Both the position numbers and the translations under genes were made by a program. The notes under the pieces are model-generated. The model searched no databases. It saw nothing but the letters and a program-made list of their open reading frames with translations, and was not told the DNA's origin. Positions 1-8,528 of a DNA stretch of 41,777 nucleotides are shown here, piece by piece (the stretch's first letter is position 1; each line of letters begins with the position of its first letter). Source of the DNA: a virus; IMG/VR virus record IMGVR_UViG_3300028115_000044, positions 1-41,777 of that record; one strand, written 5' to 3'.

Positions 1-1895
1 GCTTCTGGAAGAACTGCGTGTACATCCTGTGCGCTAACACCAGTAGAAATACTACCGTCTGCAATACGCTCAAATGTAATACCACGAAGTGCCATTACTT
101 TATCTAGACCATTTTCAATTTCATGAACGTTAGTCTTTAGACGATCATCTGAGTAAGCAGTTACGTCGCCAGCAGCATAAATTGCTCCGCCAACGCCTAA
201 ACCACCACTGATTTTAACAGCACCAGTTGTTGCTGATGTTGCAGCAGTTGTATTACTAAATGTATAGATACCACTTGCTGTGTCATTAGCATTTGAAGTA
301 ATGTAGTTACTGTGTGAGTGACTATCATTTGCCACTGTAGCAGTTAGTGTAGCACTACCTAAGTTAGTAAATGTAGCACTACCACTTACATCACCACTTA
401 ATGTTAGTGATGGACTCTGGTTTTGTTTAGCAAGTTGTACCCAACTACCACTGTGAGCAAAATACGCTGCGCCTTCACCGTGAACGTGAGCAAACATACC
501 GTGATATGAACTTGCTGATGGTAAGTCACCAGTTGTAGCATAAACGTTTGAGAACAATACTTTGTTTGTTCCCATATCAAGGTCTTGACCTTCAATATGG
601 TTTCTAACTTTAGTATTTGTATAATACTCATTGGTTGAACCTTCTGCTAGGTTGTCAGTTGTGTTTGCACTTAGGTCAAACGAACCGCCGCCACCTAGAG
701 CTAGATTTGAACCACTGGCACTTAGCGTTGCGCCACCAAGTTTAATTGTGCTACCACTTAGATATAGGTCACGCCATGCCAGCGAACTTGAACCCAAGTC
801 ATATGTAACATCTGTTTCTGGTAACATGTGACCAGATCTTAAAGGTTGACCACTTGTTGTCCATTGATCATTTGTTTCATTCCAAACAAAACTTACGTTT
901 GAACTTGAACCACGCTCAACTTCAATACCGCCGTTTTCTGTCGGAGAACCAGTTGCATTAGAGTTAACAAGGATAACGTTGTCTGCTAGGTTAATAGTTT
1001 CAGTATTAACTGTAGTTGTTGTTCCTGAAACTGTTAGGTTACCACCAACTGTTACATCACCAGTTGTAGTAACTGCTGCTGCTGTAACTGCTGCTGCTGT
1101 AGTAGTACCAGTAAATGTTGGACTTGTGAACATTGTTGCCTTTGATTCGTTAGTAACATTTCCTAATCCAACGTGTGATGCTGAAACACCACTTACTGTA
1201 CCAGTAAATGTTGGACTTGCGAACATTGTTGCTTTTGATTCATTAGTAACGTTTCCTAGTCCAACCATTGATGCTGATACACCACTTACTGTTCCAGTAA
1301 ATGTTGGGTTTGCTGTAGGTGCTTTAGTGTTGATCTGTGTTTGAACATTACTTGTAACACCGTCCATGTAGTTTAGTTCTGCTGTAGAAAGTGTAGCACC
1401 ATCTAGGATGTTTAGTTCTGCTGTAGAAACTGTAGCACCATCTAGGATGTTTAGTTCTGCTGCAGAAACTGTAGCACCATCTAGGATGTTTAACTCATCA
1501 CCAGTAGCAGTAACAGTTTTACTAGCAATCTTTAATGTACCAGCATCTACTGTACCTGCTGTTGCATCAATAGTTGTTTTAACTAACATTGTGTCATCAA
1601 AACGTGTATCACTTTTAAAACGCACTGATTCAGTAAATTTATCAGGATAACTTGAGTCATCACCGTCAGTCGCGTTACCGTCAGTTGTTTTTAATTGTGC
1701 TGCCAGGATAGAAATGTTACGTTCTAGGTCAGCGATACGTCTTAGGTTAGATTTACTACCACTAAAAACGATATCTGTATCGCCTGGTTCACCAGTAAAT
1801 TCTGTAAGTGTACCAGCCGCATTATATTTGTATTTCTTGGTTCTGTCTAGAGAACTAGCACTAGTTGAACCGCCACTTCTTAATTTTCTTGCCAT
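1..1895 (-). CDS. Tail fibre protein with C-terminal S74 chaperone domain (partial, runs off left edge)
   Basis: The frame stays open from an ATG at 1895, preceded by a GGGGAGAG ribosome binding site, to the window edge, giving 631 residues without a stop. The N-terminal part is built of repeats with the ELNILDGAT motif (period 13 residues) and a TFTGTVSG module (period 31 residues), both common in marine T4-like fibre proteins. A middle module with GGIEVERGS and WNETNDQW is shared in kind with the 1709-residue fibre protein upstream. Near the visible end, residues about 575-631 carry SDDRLK, then ENGLDKVMALRGITF and GVSAQDVHAVLPE. This is the signature of the peptidase S74 intramolecular chaperone that trimerises and cleaves itself off fibres; S582 and K587 match its Ser/Lys dyad. 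The rest of that domain lies outside the window. A receptor-binding role is inferred from domain type and from its place after other fibre genes. Confidence 0.85.
   Translation of the reverse strand, partial: MARKLRSGGSTSASSLDRTKKYKYNAAGTLTEFTGEPGDTDIVFSGSKSNLRRIADLERNISILAAQLKTTDGNATDGDDSSYPDKFTESVRFKSDTRFDDTMLVKTTIDATAGTVDAGTLKIASKTVTATGDELNILDGATVSAAELNILDGATVSTAELNILDGATLSTAELNYMDGVTSNVQTQINTKAPTANPTFTGTVSGVSASMVGLGNVTNESKATMFASPTFTGTVSGVSASHVGLGNVTNESKATMFTSPTFTGTTTAAAVTAAAVTTTGDVTVGGNLTVSGTTTTVNTETINLADNVILVNSNATGSPTENGGIEVERGSSSNVSFVWNETNDQWTTSGQPLRSGHMLPETDVTYDLGSSSLAWRDLYLSGSTIKLGGATLSASGSNLALGGGGSFDLSANTTDNLAEGSTNEYYTNTKVRNHIEGQDLDMGTNKVLFSNVYATTGDLPSASSYHGMFAHVHGEGAAYFAHSGSWVQLAKQNQSPSLTLSGDVSGSATFTNLGSATLTATVANDSHSHSNYITSNANDTASGIYTFSNTTAATSATTGAVKISGGLGVGGAIYAAGDVTAYSDDRLKTNVHEIENGLDKVMALRGITFERIADGSISTGVSAQDVHAVLPE
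1108..1303 (-). repeat. 93-bp in-frame direct repeat in the fibre gene
   Basis: The stretch beginning CCAGTAAATGTTGG recurs at 1108, 1201 and 1294. That is a 93-bp (31-residue) unit present twice plus the start of a third copy. The copies differ by a few substitutions, mostly at third codon positions, so the protein repeat is being maintained. The unit encodes TFTGTVSGVS...GLGNVTNESKA, a frequent phage-fibre shaft module. Confidence 0.85.
1371..1493 (-). repeat. 39-bp in-frame tandem repeat in the fibre gene
   Basis: GTTTAGTTCT or a close variant begins at 1371, 1410, 1449 and 1488, giving an exact 39-bp period (13 residues, ELNILDGATVSAA type). The three inner units are nearly identical at DNA level, so copy number could change by slippage or recombination. 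Confidence 0.85.
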
Positions 1896-1963
1896 TTTAA
1901 TCTCTCCCCTTAGAGTTTAACTACCACGAGACAGTAACTCAGTTACCGCAAACCGTTTCCGGC

Positions 1964-1989
1964 ACCTAGGGGGTTGGCTCCCCCTAGGT
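1964..1989. other. Perfect 10-bp GC-rich hairpin between fibre genes
   Basis: ACCTAGGGGG (1964-1973) and CCCCCTAGGT (1980-1989) pair perfectly around the loop TTGGCT. It sits 15 bp after the stop of the 1709-residue fibre gene and 69 bp before the next start. There is no T tract on either strand, so it is not a canonical intrinsic terminator. mRNA 3'-end protection, pausing or processing are alternatives. No late-promoter motif was seen between 1896 and 2004, so the downstream fibre gene may depend on read-through. Confidence 0.7.
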
Positions 1990-2004
1990 TTGGATAGTTA
2001 TATT

Positions 2005-5000
2005 TTAAGCATTAGTATGCTTTAGTCCTGTTACTTCAAGTTCATCGTTTTCTTCTAGAACACCAGTACTAATGGTTAATGTTGAACCACTAACTGAATA
2101 CTCTGTTGGACGAAGTAACTGTCTGTTCAAGAACACTTGATATGTCAACGCTGTTGACAGATCGCTAAATGTATATGCTTGTGTTCCTGAAGCGTTAGCA
2201 GTTGCTTCACCACTAGAAACCACAGTTACTGAACTATGGAAGTGTGCAAAGTCTGAAAGTTCCTGTAGAGAACCATATAGGTTATCTGCATAAACATTTG
2301 CATACCTTGTTGCTGTAGCACCAATATCACGTGTACCATCAGCATCTGGAATCATGTTACTAGCAACATCTGCGCTAAACGCAACAGTGTCACTAGCCGC
2401 ATCACCAAATGTTAGGTTACCAGAAATAGTAGCATTACCAGTAACTGTTAGGTTACCAGCAATATTGACATCACTATCTGCTGTCAATGTGCTTGTAACG
2501 TCTAGTGTACCAGCAATGTCAATGTTTGTTTCAAGTTTAGCACTTGTTACAGCATTGTTCTGGATCTCACCTGTACCAACACCATTAGTTGGAACATATG
2601 GAACCGCACTACTATCAGCACTTACAACCACAGCACTTGTGCCTGTTGGCATAGTGTCTGTAAATGTAATTGTCTGGTTAGAAGCATTAAACGAGTAGTG
2701 TGTACTTGGATCCTGGATAATACCACCAACGAACACAAGTGTTCCGCTGTTTGGTGTAAATCCTAGACTAAATGTTGTTGCACTACCGTCACCGTTTAGT
2801 GTTACACGGTTTTGTGTACTAAACGAAACTGTAGCAGGGTCAACAAGTTCAAATCCACTAGCATCTGCTTTAACCTGTAGTAGGTAATCGCCTTTACCAG
2901 TTAGAGTTGTATCGTCAACGTCTGCTAGATCAATAACGTTAAAGTACTTAGTAGCATTTACCCATGCACTACCATTCCACTCTAGTTGCTGACCTGCTGT
3001 AGCACTTGTGATTGTTACATCACCTAGGCCACTTAGGTTGTGGTTACTGATGTCACTTACTGTACCAGTTACGTTACCAGTTAAGGCACCACTAAATCCA
3101 CCGTTACCAGTAATTAGACCAGTTGCAGTTGTTGCACCTGTAATATCTAATGTACCACCAATTGTAGAATTGCCAGTTGCATCAAATGTACCACCAACAG
3201 TTACGTTGCTTGAGAACGCACCAGTTGTAGCACCGCTTAGAGCACCTGCTGTAAATGATGCAGTACCATCAGTTAGTGTACCACCAGTAATTGTACCAGA
3301 AGCATCAATAGCACCTGTTACATCTAATGTACTACCATCAAATGTTAGGTTACCACTATCTTCTAGAGAACCACTAGTACCTGCTAATACAACACGACCA
3401 GCAGTTAGATCGCTAACTGTAGCACTTGCTAGAGTTGCTTCACCAGTAATACCTGTTGTACCACCAATTGTTACGTTATTAGTAACACTAATGCCACCAA
3501 ATGTAACGTTAGCAGTTGTAGCAACATCCTGACCAATAGCAATTTCAACATCGTTATCAGTAATAGTTGTCGCAACACCTGTACCACCACTAAATGTTAG
3601 TGTGTCAGTACCTAGACTTACGCTGTCTGTACCTGTATCACCAGCAATAGCCTGTGTAATGTCAATAGCTGCTGTTCCGGCTGCTGTTAGGCGGCCTTTT
3701 GCATCTACAGTAAATGTAGCAACGTTTTGACCGTCACCATATGAACTTGCAGTTACACCAGTTGATGCTAGTGTAGTTGCGATTGTAGCAGTATCACCAG
3801 ACTGTACAAATGTAGCAGAACCAGTTGCATCACCGCTTAGTCCCACTGTGACTGCACTTGACAATGCATCTGCATAATCAGCAGTACCAGTTAAGTCACC
3901 AGTTACATCACCAGTAAATGTAGCATCTGTGCCGTCTGTGCCGTTTTCAAGTACCTTAGTACCGTCTGCAGCTAGAACGTCACCAGTTACATTACCAGTT
4001 GCATTACCAGTTAGGTTACCACTAATTGTACCACTAGATGTAATACCTGTTACTGTTAGCGCACCAAATTCTGCATCAGCAGCAGTACCAGTAAATGCTT
4101 CACCTGAGTTAGTAGCATCAGCGTAGAATACAAATGATTCTGCACTCTGATCCCAACCCATAAAGCCGACTTTAGCAGCTGAGGCGTTACCATCATACCA
4201 GTTAAACTCAATACCTCTATCGGCTGAGTCTACAGCACTAGGAGCAGTATCGCCACCTAATGTAAATACTGGATCATCAATTGTTACAGTAGTAGAGTTA
4301 ACTGTAGTAGTTGTACCACTAACAGTTAGGTTACCACTAATTGTTGCATTACCAGCAACAGTAACGTTTGTAGATGTAATGTCATCTGATGTTAGTGTAC
4401 CACTTACAGTCACATCGTTAAATGTAACGTTGTCAGATGTACCAACAGCCTGGCCAATGTCAATAGTGATTTCATTGTCTGAAACTGTTGTAGCAACACC
4501 TGTACCACCTGTAAATGTTAGAACATCACTTGCAAGTAGGACTGTGTCTTGTGTACCAGTATCAGCAGCCATTGTTAGAACTGAACCAGAGGTTGCAGTT
4601 GAAACGCCTGTGATTTGACCTTGTGCGTTGAATGTAATTACAGGAATAGCAGTTGAACTACCAACTGTACCAGCAGTTACGCCTGTGTTACTTAGTGTAA
4701 CTGTAATTGTATCACTTGCAGCAGCAGTTTCAATACCTGTGCCACCAGCGATTGTAAATGTATCTGTACCAACAGCAATGCTTTCAGTACCAGTGTCACC
4801 AGCAACAGATGTGCTTAGAGCAATCGCTGTATCAGAAGCACTTGTGATACGACCTTGTGCGTCAATTGCGATTGTAGCAACGGCTGTACTTGAACCATAT
4901 GTACCAGCAGTTACCGAAGTGTTGTCTAGGCTAAATGCAACCTGGTTAGCAGTTACAGCACTTGTTAAACCTGTACCACCAGCAAATGTTAGTGTTTCGG

Positions 5001-7134
5001 TTGAAGTAACAAGAGTGTCACTACCACTGTCACCTTGATAGCTCATTGAAACGCTTGGTGTTGCAACAGTTGTACCTGTAATACGACCTTTTGCGTCGAT
5101 TGTTAGTACAGGAATCTGTGTAGCACTACCAACTGTGCCAGCAGTTACACCAGAGTTAGCAAGTGTAAGTGTAGCACTCTTGTTTTGAGAACCATCAAAG
5201 CCAACTATTGTAGCAGTTGCGTCACCAGTTAGACTTAGGTCACGAGCTGTTGCTAATTTAGTTGCTGTATCAGCGTTACCAGTTAAGGAACCAGTTAAGT
5301 CACCAGATGCCATACCTGTTGTAGCGTTGATTGTAAAGTTGTTGTTGATGTTTAAATCACCAGTCATTGTTAGTGTTGTTACACCAGAAACTGCACCACC
5401 TGTTATTGTAGCAGTACCATCTGTAATTTCTGTTACTGTTACTGTGTCAAATGTTACATCATCAGTTGTTCCAACAGCCTGACCAATGCTTAGTGTAACT
5501 TGATTATCTGTTACTGCTGAAGTAACACCAGTTCCACCTGCGAAAGTTAGTGTATCTGTACCAACAACCACAGAATCACTTGCTGCACCATCACTAATTG
5601 TTAGTGAAGCACCACTGTTTGCTAGAGTGACTGCTGTTATACGACCTTTACTGTCAACAGTAATAACTGGAATTTGTGTTGTACTACCGTATGAACCAGC
5701 AGTAACACCACTGTTTGATAGTGTTGAACTTAGAGCAACGTTACCTGTACCATCAAAACTAATTGCTGGAGCAGTTACGTCACCTGTAATGCTAAAGTTA
5801 CGAGCACTTGCTAGAGCAGTTGCTGAACTTGCATTACCTGTTACACTACCAGTAAATGTTGCGTCTGTACCGTCTGTACCAGCATCTAGTACTAAAGTAC
5901 CATCAGCAGCTAAAACGTCACCATTTAGGTTACCAGTTACGTTACCAGTTACTGAACCGGTGTAGCCACCAGAAGCAGTAATAGTTGTAAATGCACCTGT
6001 TGATGTTGCTGAAGAACCAATTGGTGTACCATCAATATTACCACCGTTCACATCAATAGTTGTGAATGATGTTGTACCAGTGAATGAACTTGTACCAGAT
6101 GAAGTAATGTTACCATTTACGTCACCATTTACGTCACCAGTGTAGCCACCAGAAGCAGTAATAGTTGTAAATGCACCTGTGCTAGGTGTAGTTGCACCAA
6201 CTGTACCGTTATGAGCACCTGTAGTGTCACCAGTTACATCACCAGTAAATGTAGCATCTGTGCCGTCTGTGCCAGCGTCTAGTACTAAAGTACCGTCTGC
6301 AGCTAAAACGTCACCGTTTAGGTTACCAGTAAATGTTGTTGCAGAAATATCTGCCATAGCAACGTCAGCAAGAATCCAACCACTTGTGCCTGAATCATAA
6401 ACTTGTGCTGCCCACTGATCATTTGTTTCGTCCCAAATGAATCTTGCATTATCTGCTGATCCACGCTCAATTTCGATACCAGCGTCCTGTGAAGGAGCAC
6501 CAGTTTCATCTGCGTTAAGAACAATAATGTTGTCGCCGATAGCAACGTCTGTGCTTGAAACACTAATTGTTGTACCTTGGACTGTTAAGTCACCAGTAAT
6601 GGTTACGTTACCACTGGCGTCAATTGTTGTAAAGTTACCTGCTGCAGCCGTTGTACCACCAATAACTGTGCCATCGATTGCACCGCCATTAATGTCAACT
6701 GTAGCAAATGTTGATGTACCAGTTGATGTAACGTCACCGTTAACATCACCTGTTAGATCTGCTGTTACTGTAGCGAAAGTTACGTTAGCAGTTGTTCCGA
6801 CGTCTTGACCAATGCTAATATTTCCACTTGCAATAGTTACTCCGGTACCACCGACTAAGTAACTATCAATTTCTGTATCTACTCTTGCTTCTGTGAAGAA
6901 TCTGTTAGTCGAGCCTTCTTGTAGATTATCAGTTGTAATACTATCTTCGATAATATTAGCAATAGTAATCTTACGTAGGGCCGAGTTAGCACTATCATAC
7001 ACAAGAATAGCGTCGTTATCGATGTCAGGTAGAACGCTGATCGCAGTTTGACTGTCGATCGAGGATACGTTCAGTTTGTCTTCGGTAACTGCACTAGTTG
7101 CAATAGCAGGAGTTTTAATTTGTCTAAAAGCCAT
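2005..7134 (-). CDS. Giant repeat-built tail fibre / adhesin protein (1709 aa)
   Basis: The start is taken as the ATG at 7134 (MAFRQIKTPAIATSAVTEDK), with GGGGAA nine bases upstream. The open frame extends 18 codons further, to an ATG at 7188 that lacks a comparable site. The protein is almost entirely Gly/Thr/Ala/Asp-rich repeats. A DNLQEGSTNRFFTEARV module lies near residue 70 and an AGIEIERGS...WDETNDQW module near 195-245. GDVLAADGT units occur near 276, 406 and 1051. Five VTAG-YGS...GRIT units lie between about 480 and 1130, and several GTDTLTFAGGTG units are present. The C-terminus ends in an LNRQLLRPTEYSVSGSTLTI segment, a motif common at the ends of phage fibre modules. No enzymatic motif was seen. 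It is probably a distal or long tail fibre subunit. It is the first gene after a weak late-promoter match and is followed by a strong hairpin. Confidence 0.85.
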   Translation of the reverse strand: MAFRQIKTPAIATSAVTEDKLNVSSIDSQTAISVLPDIDNDAILVYDSANSALRKITIANIIEDSITTDNLQEGSTNRFFTEARVDTEIDSYLVGGTGVTIASGNISIGQDVGTTANVTFATVTADLTGDVNGDVTSTGTSTFATVDINGGAIDGTVIGGTTAAAGNFTTIDASGNVTITGDLTVQGTTISVSSTDVAIGDNIIVLNADETGAPSQDAGIEIERGSADNARFIWDETNDQWAAQVYDSGTSGWILADVAMADISATTFTGNLNGDVLAADGTLVLDAGTDGTDATFTGDVTGDTTGAHNGTVGATTPSTGAFTTITASGGYTGDVNGDVNGNITSSGTSSFTGTTSFTTIDVNGGNIDGTPIGSSATSTGAFTTITASGGYTGSVTGNVTGNLNGDVLAADGTLVLDAGTDGTDATFTGSVTGNASSATALASARNFSITGDVTAPAISFDGTGNVALSSTLSNSGVTAGSYGSTTQIPVITVDSKGRITAVTLANSGASLTISDGAASDSVVVGTDTLTFAGGTGVTSAVTDNQVTLSIGQAVGTTDDVTFDTVTVTEITDGTATITGGAVSGVTTLTMTGDLNINNNFTINATTGMASGDLTGSLTGNADTATKLATARDLSLTGDATATIVGFDGSQNKSATLTLANSGVTAGTVGSATQIPVLTIDAKGRITGTTVATPSVSMSYQGDSGSDTLVTSTETLTFAGGTGLTSAVTANQVAFSLDNTSVTAGTYGSSTAVATIAIDAQGRITSASDTAIALSTSVAGDTGTESIAVGTDTFTIAGGTGIETAAASDTITVTLSNTGVTAGTVGSSTAIPVITFNAQGQITGVSTATSGSVLTMAADTGTQDTVLLASDVLTFTGGTGVATTVSDNEITIDIGQAVGTSDNVTFNDVTVSGTLTSDDITSTNVTVAGNATISGNLTVSGTTTTVNSTTVTIDDPVFTLGGDTAPSAVDSADRGIEFNWYDGNASAAKVGFMGWDQSAESFVFYADATNSGEAFTGTAADAEFGALTVTGITSSGTISGNLTGNATGNVTGDVLAADGTKVLENGTDGTDATFTGDVTGDLTGTADYADALSSAVTVGLSGDATGSATFVQSGDTATIATTLASTGVTASSYGDGQNVATFTVDAKGRLTAAGTAAIDITQAIAGDTGTDSVSLGTDTLTFSGGTGVATTITDNDVEIAIGQDVATTANVTFGGISVTNNVTIGGTTGITGEATLASATVSDLTAGRVVLAGTSGSLEDSGNLTFDGSTLDVTGAIDASGTITGGTLTDGTASFTAGALSGATTGAFSSNVTVGGTFDATGNSTIGGTLDITGATTATGLITGNGGFSGALTGNVTGTVSDISNHNLSGLGDVTITSATAGQQLEWNGSAWVNATKYFNVIDLADVDDTTLTGKGDYLLQVKADASGFELVDPATVSFSTQNRVTLNGDGSATTFSLGFTPNSGTLVFVGGIIQDPSTHYSFNASNQTITFTDTMPTGTSAVVVSADSSAVPYVPTNGVGTGEIQNNAVTSAKLETNIDIAGTLDVTSTLTADSDVNIAGNLTVTGNATISGNLTFGDAASDTVAFSADVASNMIPDADGTRDIGATATRYANVYADNLYGSLQELSDFAHFHSSVTVVSSGEATANASGTQAYTFSDLSTALTYQVFLNRQLLRPTEYSVSGSTLTISTGVLEENDELEVTGLKHTNA
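5961..6180 (-). repeat. Identical 40-bp direct repeat in the giant fibre gene (5961-6000 and 6141-6180)
   Basis: The two 40-bp stretches, each beginning TGTAGCCACCAGAAGCAGTA, are identical and 180 bp apart (60 codons). They encode the TGAFTTITASGGYTG module. Identity at silent positions points to recent duplication or gene conversion. Confidence 0.85.
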
Positions 7135-7215
7135 TTTTAGATTTCCCCATTTCAATATATTGAAACGGCCTATAATCGAATAGACCATTATATAGAGCCA
7201 TAGACTCTACATCCT

Positions 7216-7223
7216 TATTTACC
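7216..7223 (-). promoter_or_regulatory. Possible late promoter (GGTAAATA) for the giant fibre gene
   Basis: On the minus strand this reads GGTAAATA, 82 bp upstream of the ATG at 7134 and just past the stop of the preceding gene. It keeps the TAAATA core shared by the better candidates here but has atypical flanking bases. Confidence 0.4.
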
Positions 7224-7250
7224 TATTTGTTGAAGTTATTAAGTAGCCAG

Positions 7251-8528
7251 TTAAACCGGCATATAGCGGAAAATTACCACATCATTTAGTGCTGGCGCAG
7301 TGCCAAATGTTAGTGTAGAACCTGAAATACTGTAGTCATTTGTTGAGACTATCAGTCCATTTACAAACACTAAAACGCTGTGTACTGTGTGGTCTGCTTG
7401 ACAAGTGAAGTCGGTTGTACTACCGTCACCGGTGTATTCGTGACTTGTGTAAACAAGATTGAGGGTTTGATTTGTAACACTACCTGCTTGAAGTTGTGTA
7501 ACTGTGGCGTGTGCTGAACGATGTTTTATAATTACTTCACCGCCTTGCGGTACAGCATCGTTCAATGATAAAATATTATTAAGTACTGTATAGTTTTCAG
7601 TTAATCCAGGAACCTGTATAACACCGTTAACATATACATCTATAGACTCTGCATCAGCGGGCGTTGTTGACAGTGTAAAACTACTCTGCGAACTTACTGT
7701 TACTTGAAATGCTTCAGTTGATGGTACTGTACCATTAATTAATGTATTGGCAAATGTAAATCCACCAGCACCATCAGTTGTTAAAAATTGTCCGGCTAAG
7801 CCATCAGATATACTTAAATCTGTTAAACTTGTAGGTACATCTGTGATTTCAACTAAAACACTACCAGAGCCTTCATCTGTTAATTGGAATCCATTGGTAG
7901 TATTAAATTTAATAACAGATGCATTTGAAACATTTACATTTGTAGGACTATCATTGACTTCTAAAATACTCAAACCTGCTGTAGCAGATGCGCTTAGTCC
8001 AAATGTGCCAGTGTATACTGCGCCGCTTATGTAAACACTTTTACCAGTAAAACTTTTTCCATTAGGTAAGTTATCACCAATGAAGTTTAATGTGCCTGCT
8101 TGATAATCAAAATACCATTCATCATTATTACCAGAACCAGTAATAAACACTTGGTTACTTAAACTTCCTGCTCCGGCTGCATCACCACTTGTATGAATAT
8201 AAACTTTAACTAGGTATGTAGATCCAAATTCTGGCGGAATCCAATCTGTATATCCTGTTTTCCAAGTTCTATCAGCAGTTGCCGTAACATCTGGTGTACA
8301 TTCAATTGGCGCACTGGTAGGATATACATTAACAACACCGGATGATGTTGAAGGCATAACACTTGGAATAGTACTTGCATCAGTTAATAATTTATCAGCA
8401 CGAAGTAATAACGGACTAACAATACTTTCATTAGCCGCTAATTTTTGGTCGTTAGTATCAGTTTTAGCAACACCGTAACCTAACTTTTTCCATAAGTAGT
8501 CAAGTTTCTGATTATCTGAAACTGCCAT
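7251..8528 (-). CDS. Virion structural protein, tail-fibre associated (425 aa)
   Basis: The start ATG at 8528 overlaps the stop of the preceding gene in a TAATG junction, so translation is probably coupled. The N-terminus (NQKLDYLWKKLGYGVAKTD) is helical. The body looks like beta-rich virion protein sequence, including a WIPPEFGSTYLVKVYIHTSG segment. The C-terminal third contains two copies of a fibre-end motif, VDVYVNGVIQVPGLTENYTV and VLVFVNGLIVSTNDYSISGS, of the same type as the C-terminus of the giant fibre protein. No catalytic motif is visible. I infer a fibre-attachment or baseplate-peripheral protein from context; the exact role is unknown. Confidence 0.75.
   Translation of the reverse strand: MAVSDNQKLDYLWKKLGYGVAKTDTNDQKLAANESIVSPLLLRADKLLTDASTIPSVMPSTSSGVVNVYPTSAPIECTPDVTATADRTWKTGYTDWIPPEFGSTYLVKVYIHTSGDAAGAGSLSNQVFITGSGNNDEWYFDYQAGTLNFIGDNLPNGKSFTGKSVYISGAVYTGTFGLSASATAGLSILEVNDSPTNVNVSNASVIKFNTTNGFQLTDEGSGSVLVEITDVPTSLTDLSISDGLAGQFLTTDGAGGFTFANTLINGTVPSTEAFQVTVSSQSSFTLSTTPADAESIDVYVNGVIQVPGLTENYTVLNNILSLNDAVPQGGEVIIKHRSAHATVTQLQAGSVTNQTLNLVYTSHEYTGDGSTTDFTCQADHTVHSVLVFVNGLIVSTNDYSISGSTLTFGTAPALNDVVIFRYMPV

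Noticed and set aside
1371-1493. Regular 39-bp repeats considered as a CRISPR array
   Set aside because: Units are contiguous without spacers, in frame, and encode a known fibre motif.
631-6808. Many plus-strand open frames, Val/Ala/Pro/Ser-rich, opposite the fibre genes
   Set aside because: They are antisense shadows of Thr/Gly-rich repeats, have no consistent ribosome sites, and conflict with strong coding signal on the minus strand.
7135-7188. Upstream start for the giant fibre gene
   Set aside because: The ATG at 7188 lacks a ribosome site, while the ATG at 7134 has GGGGAA at good spacing and a typical fibre N-terminus.
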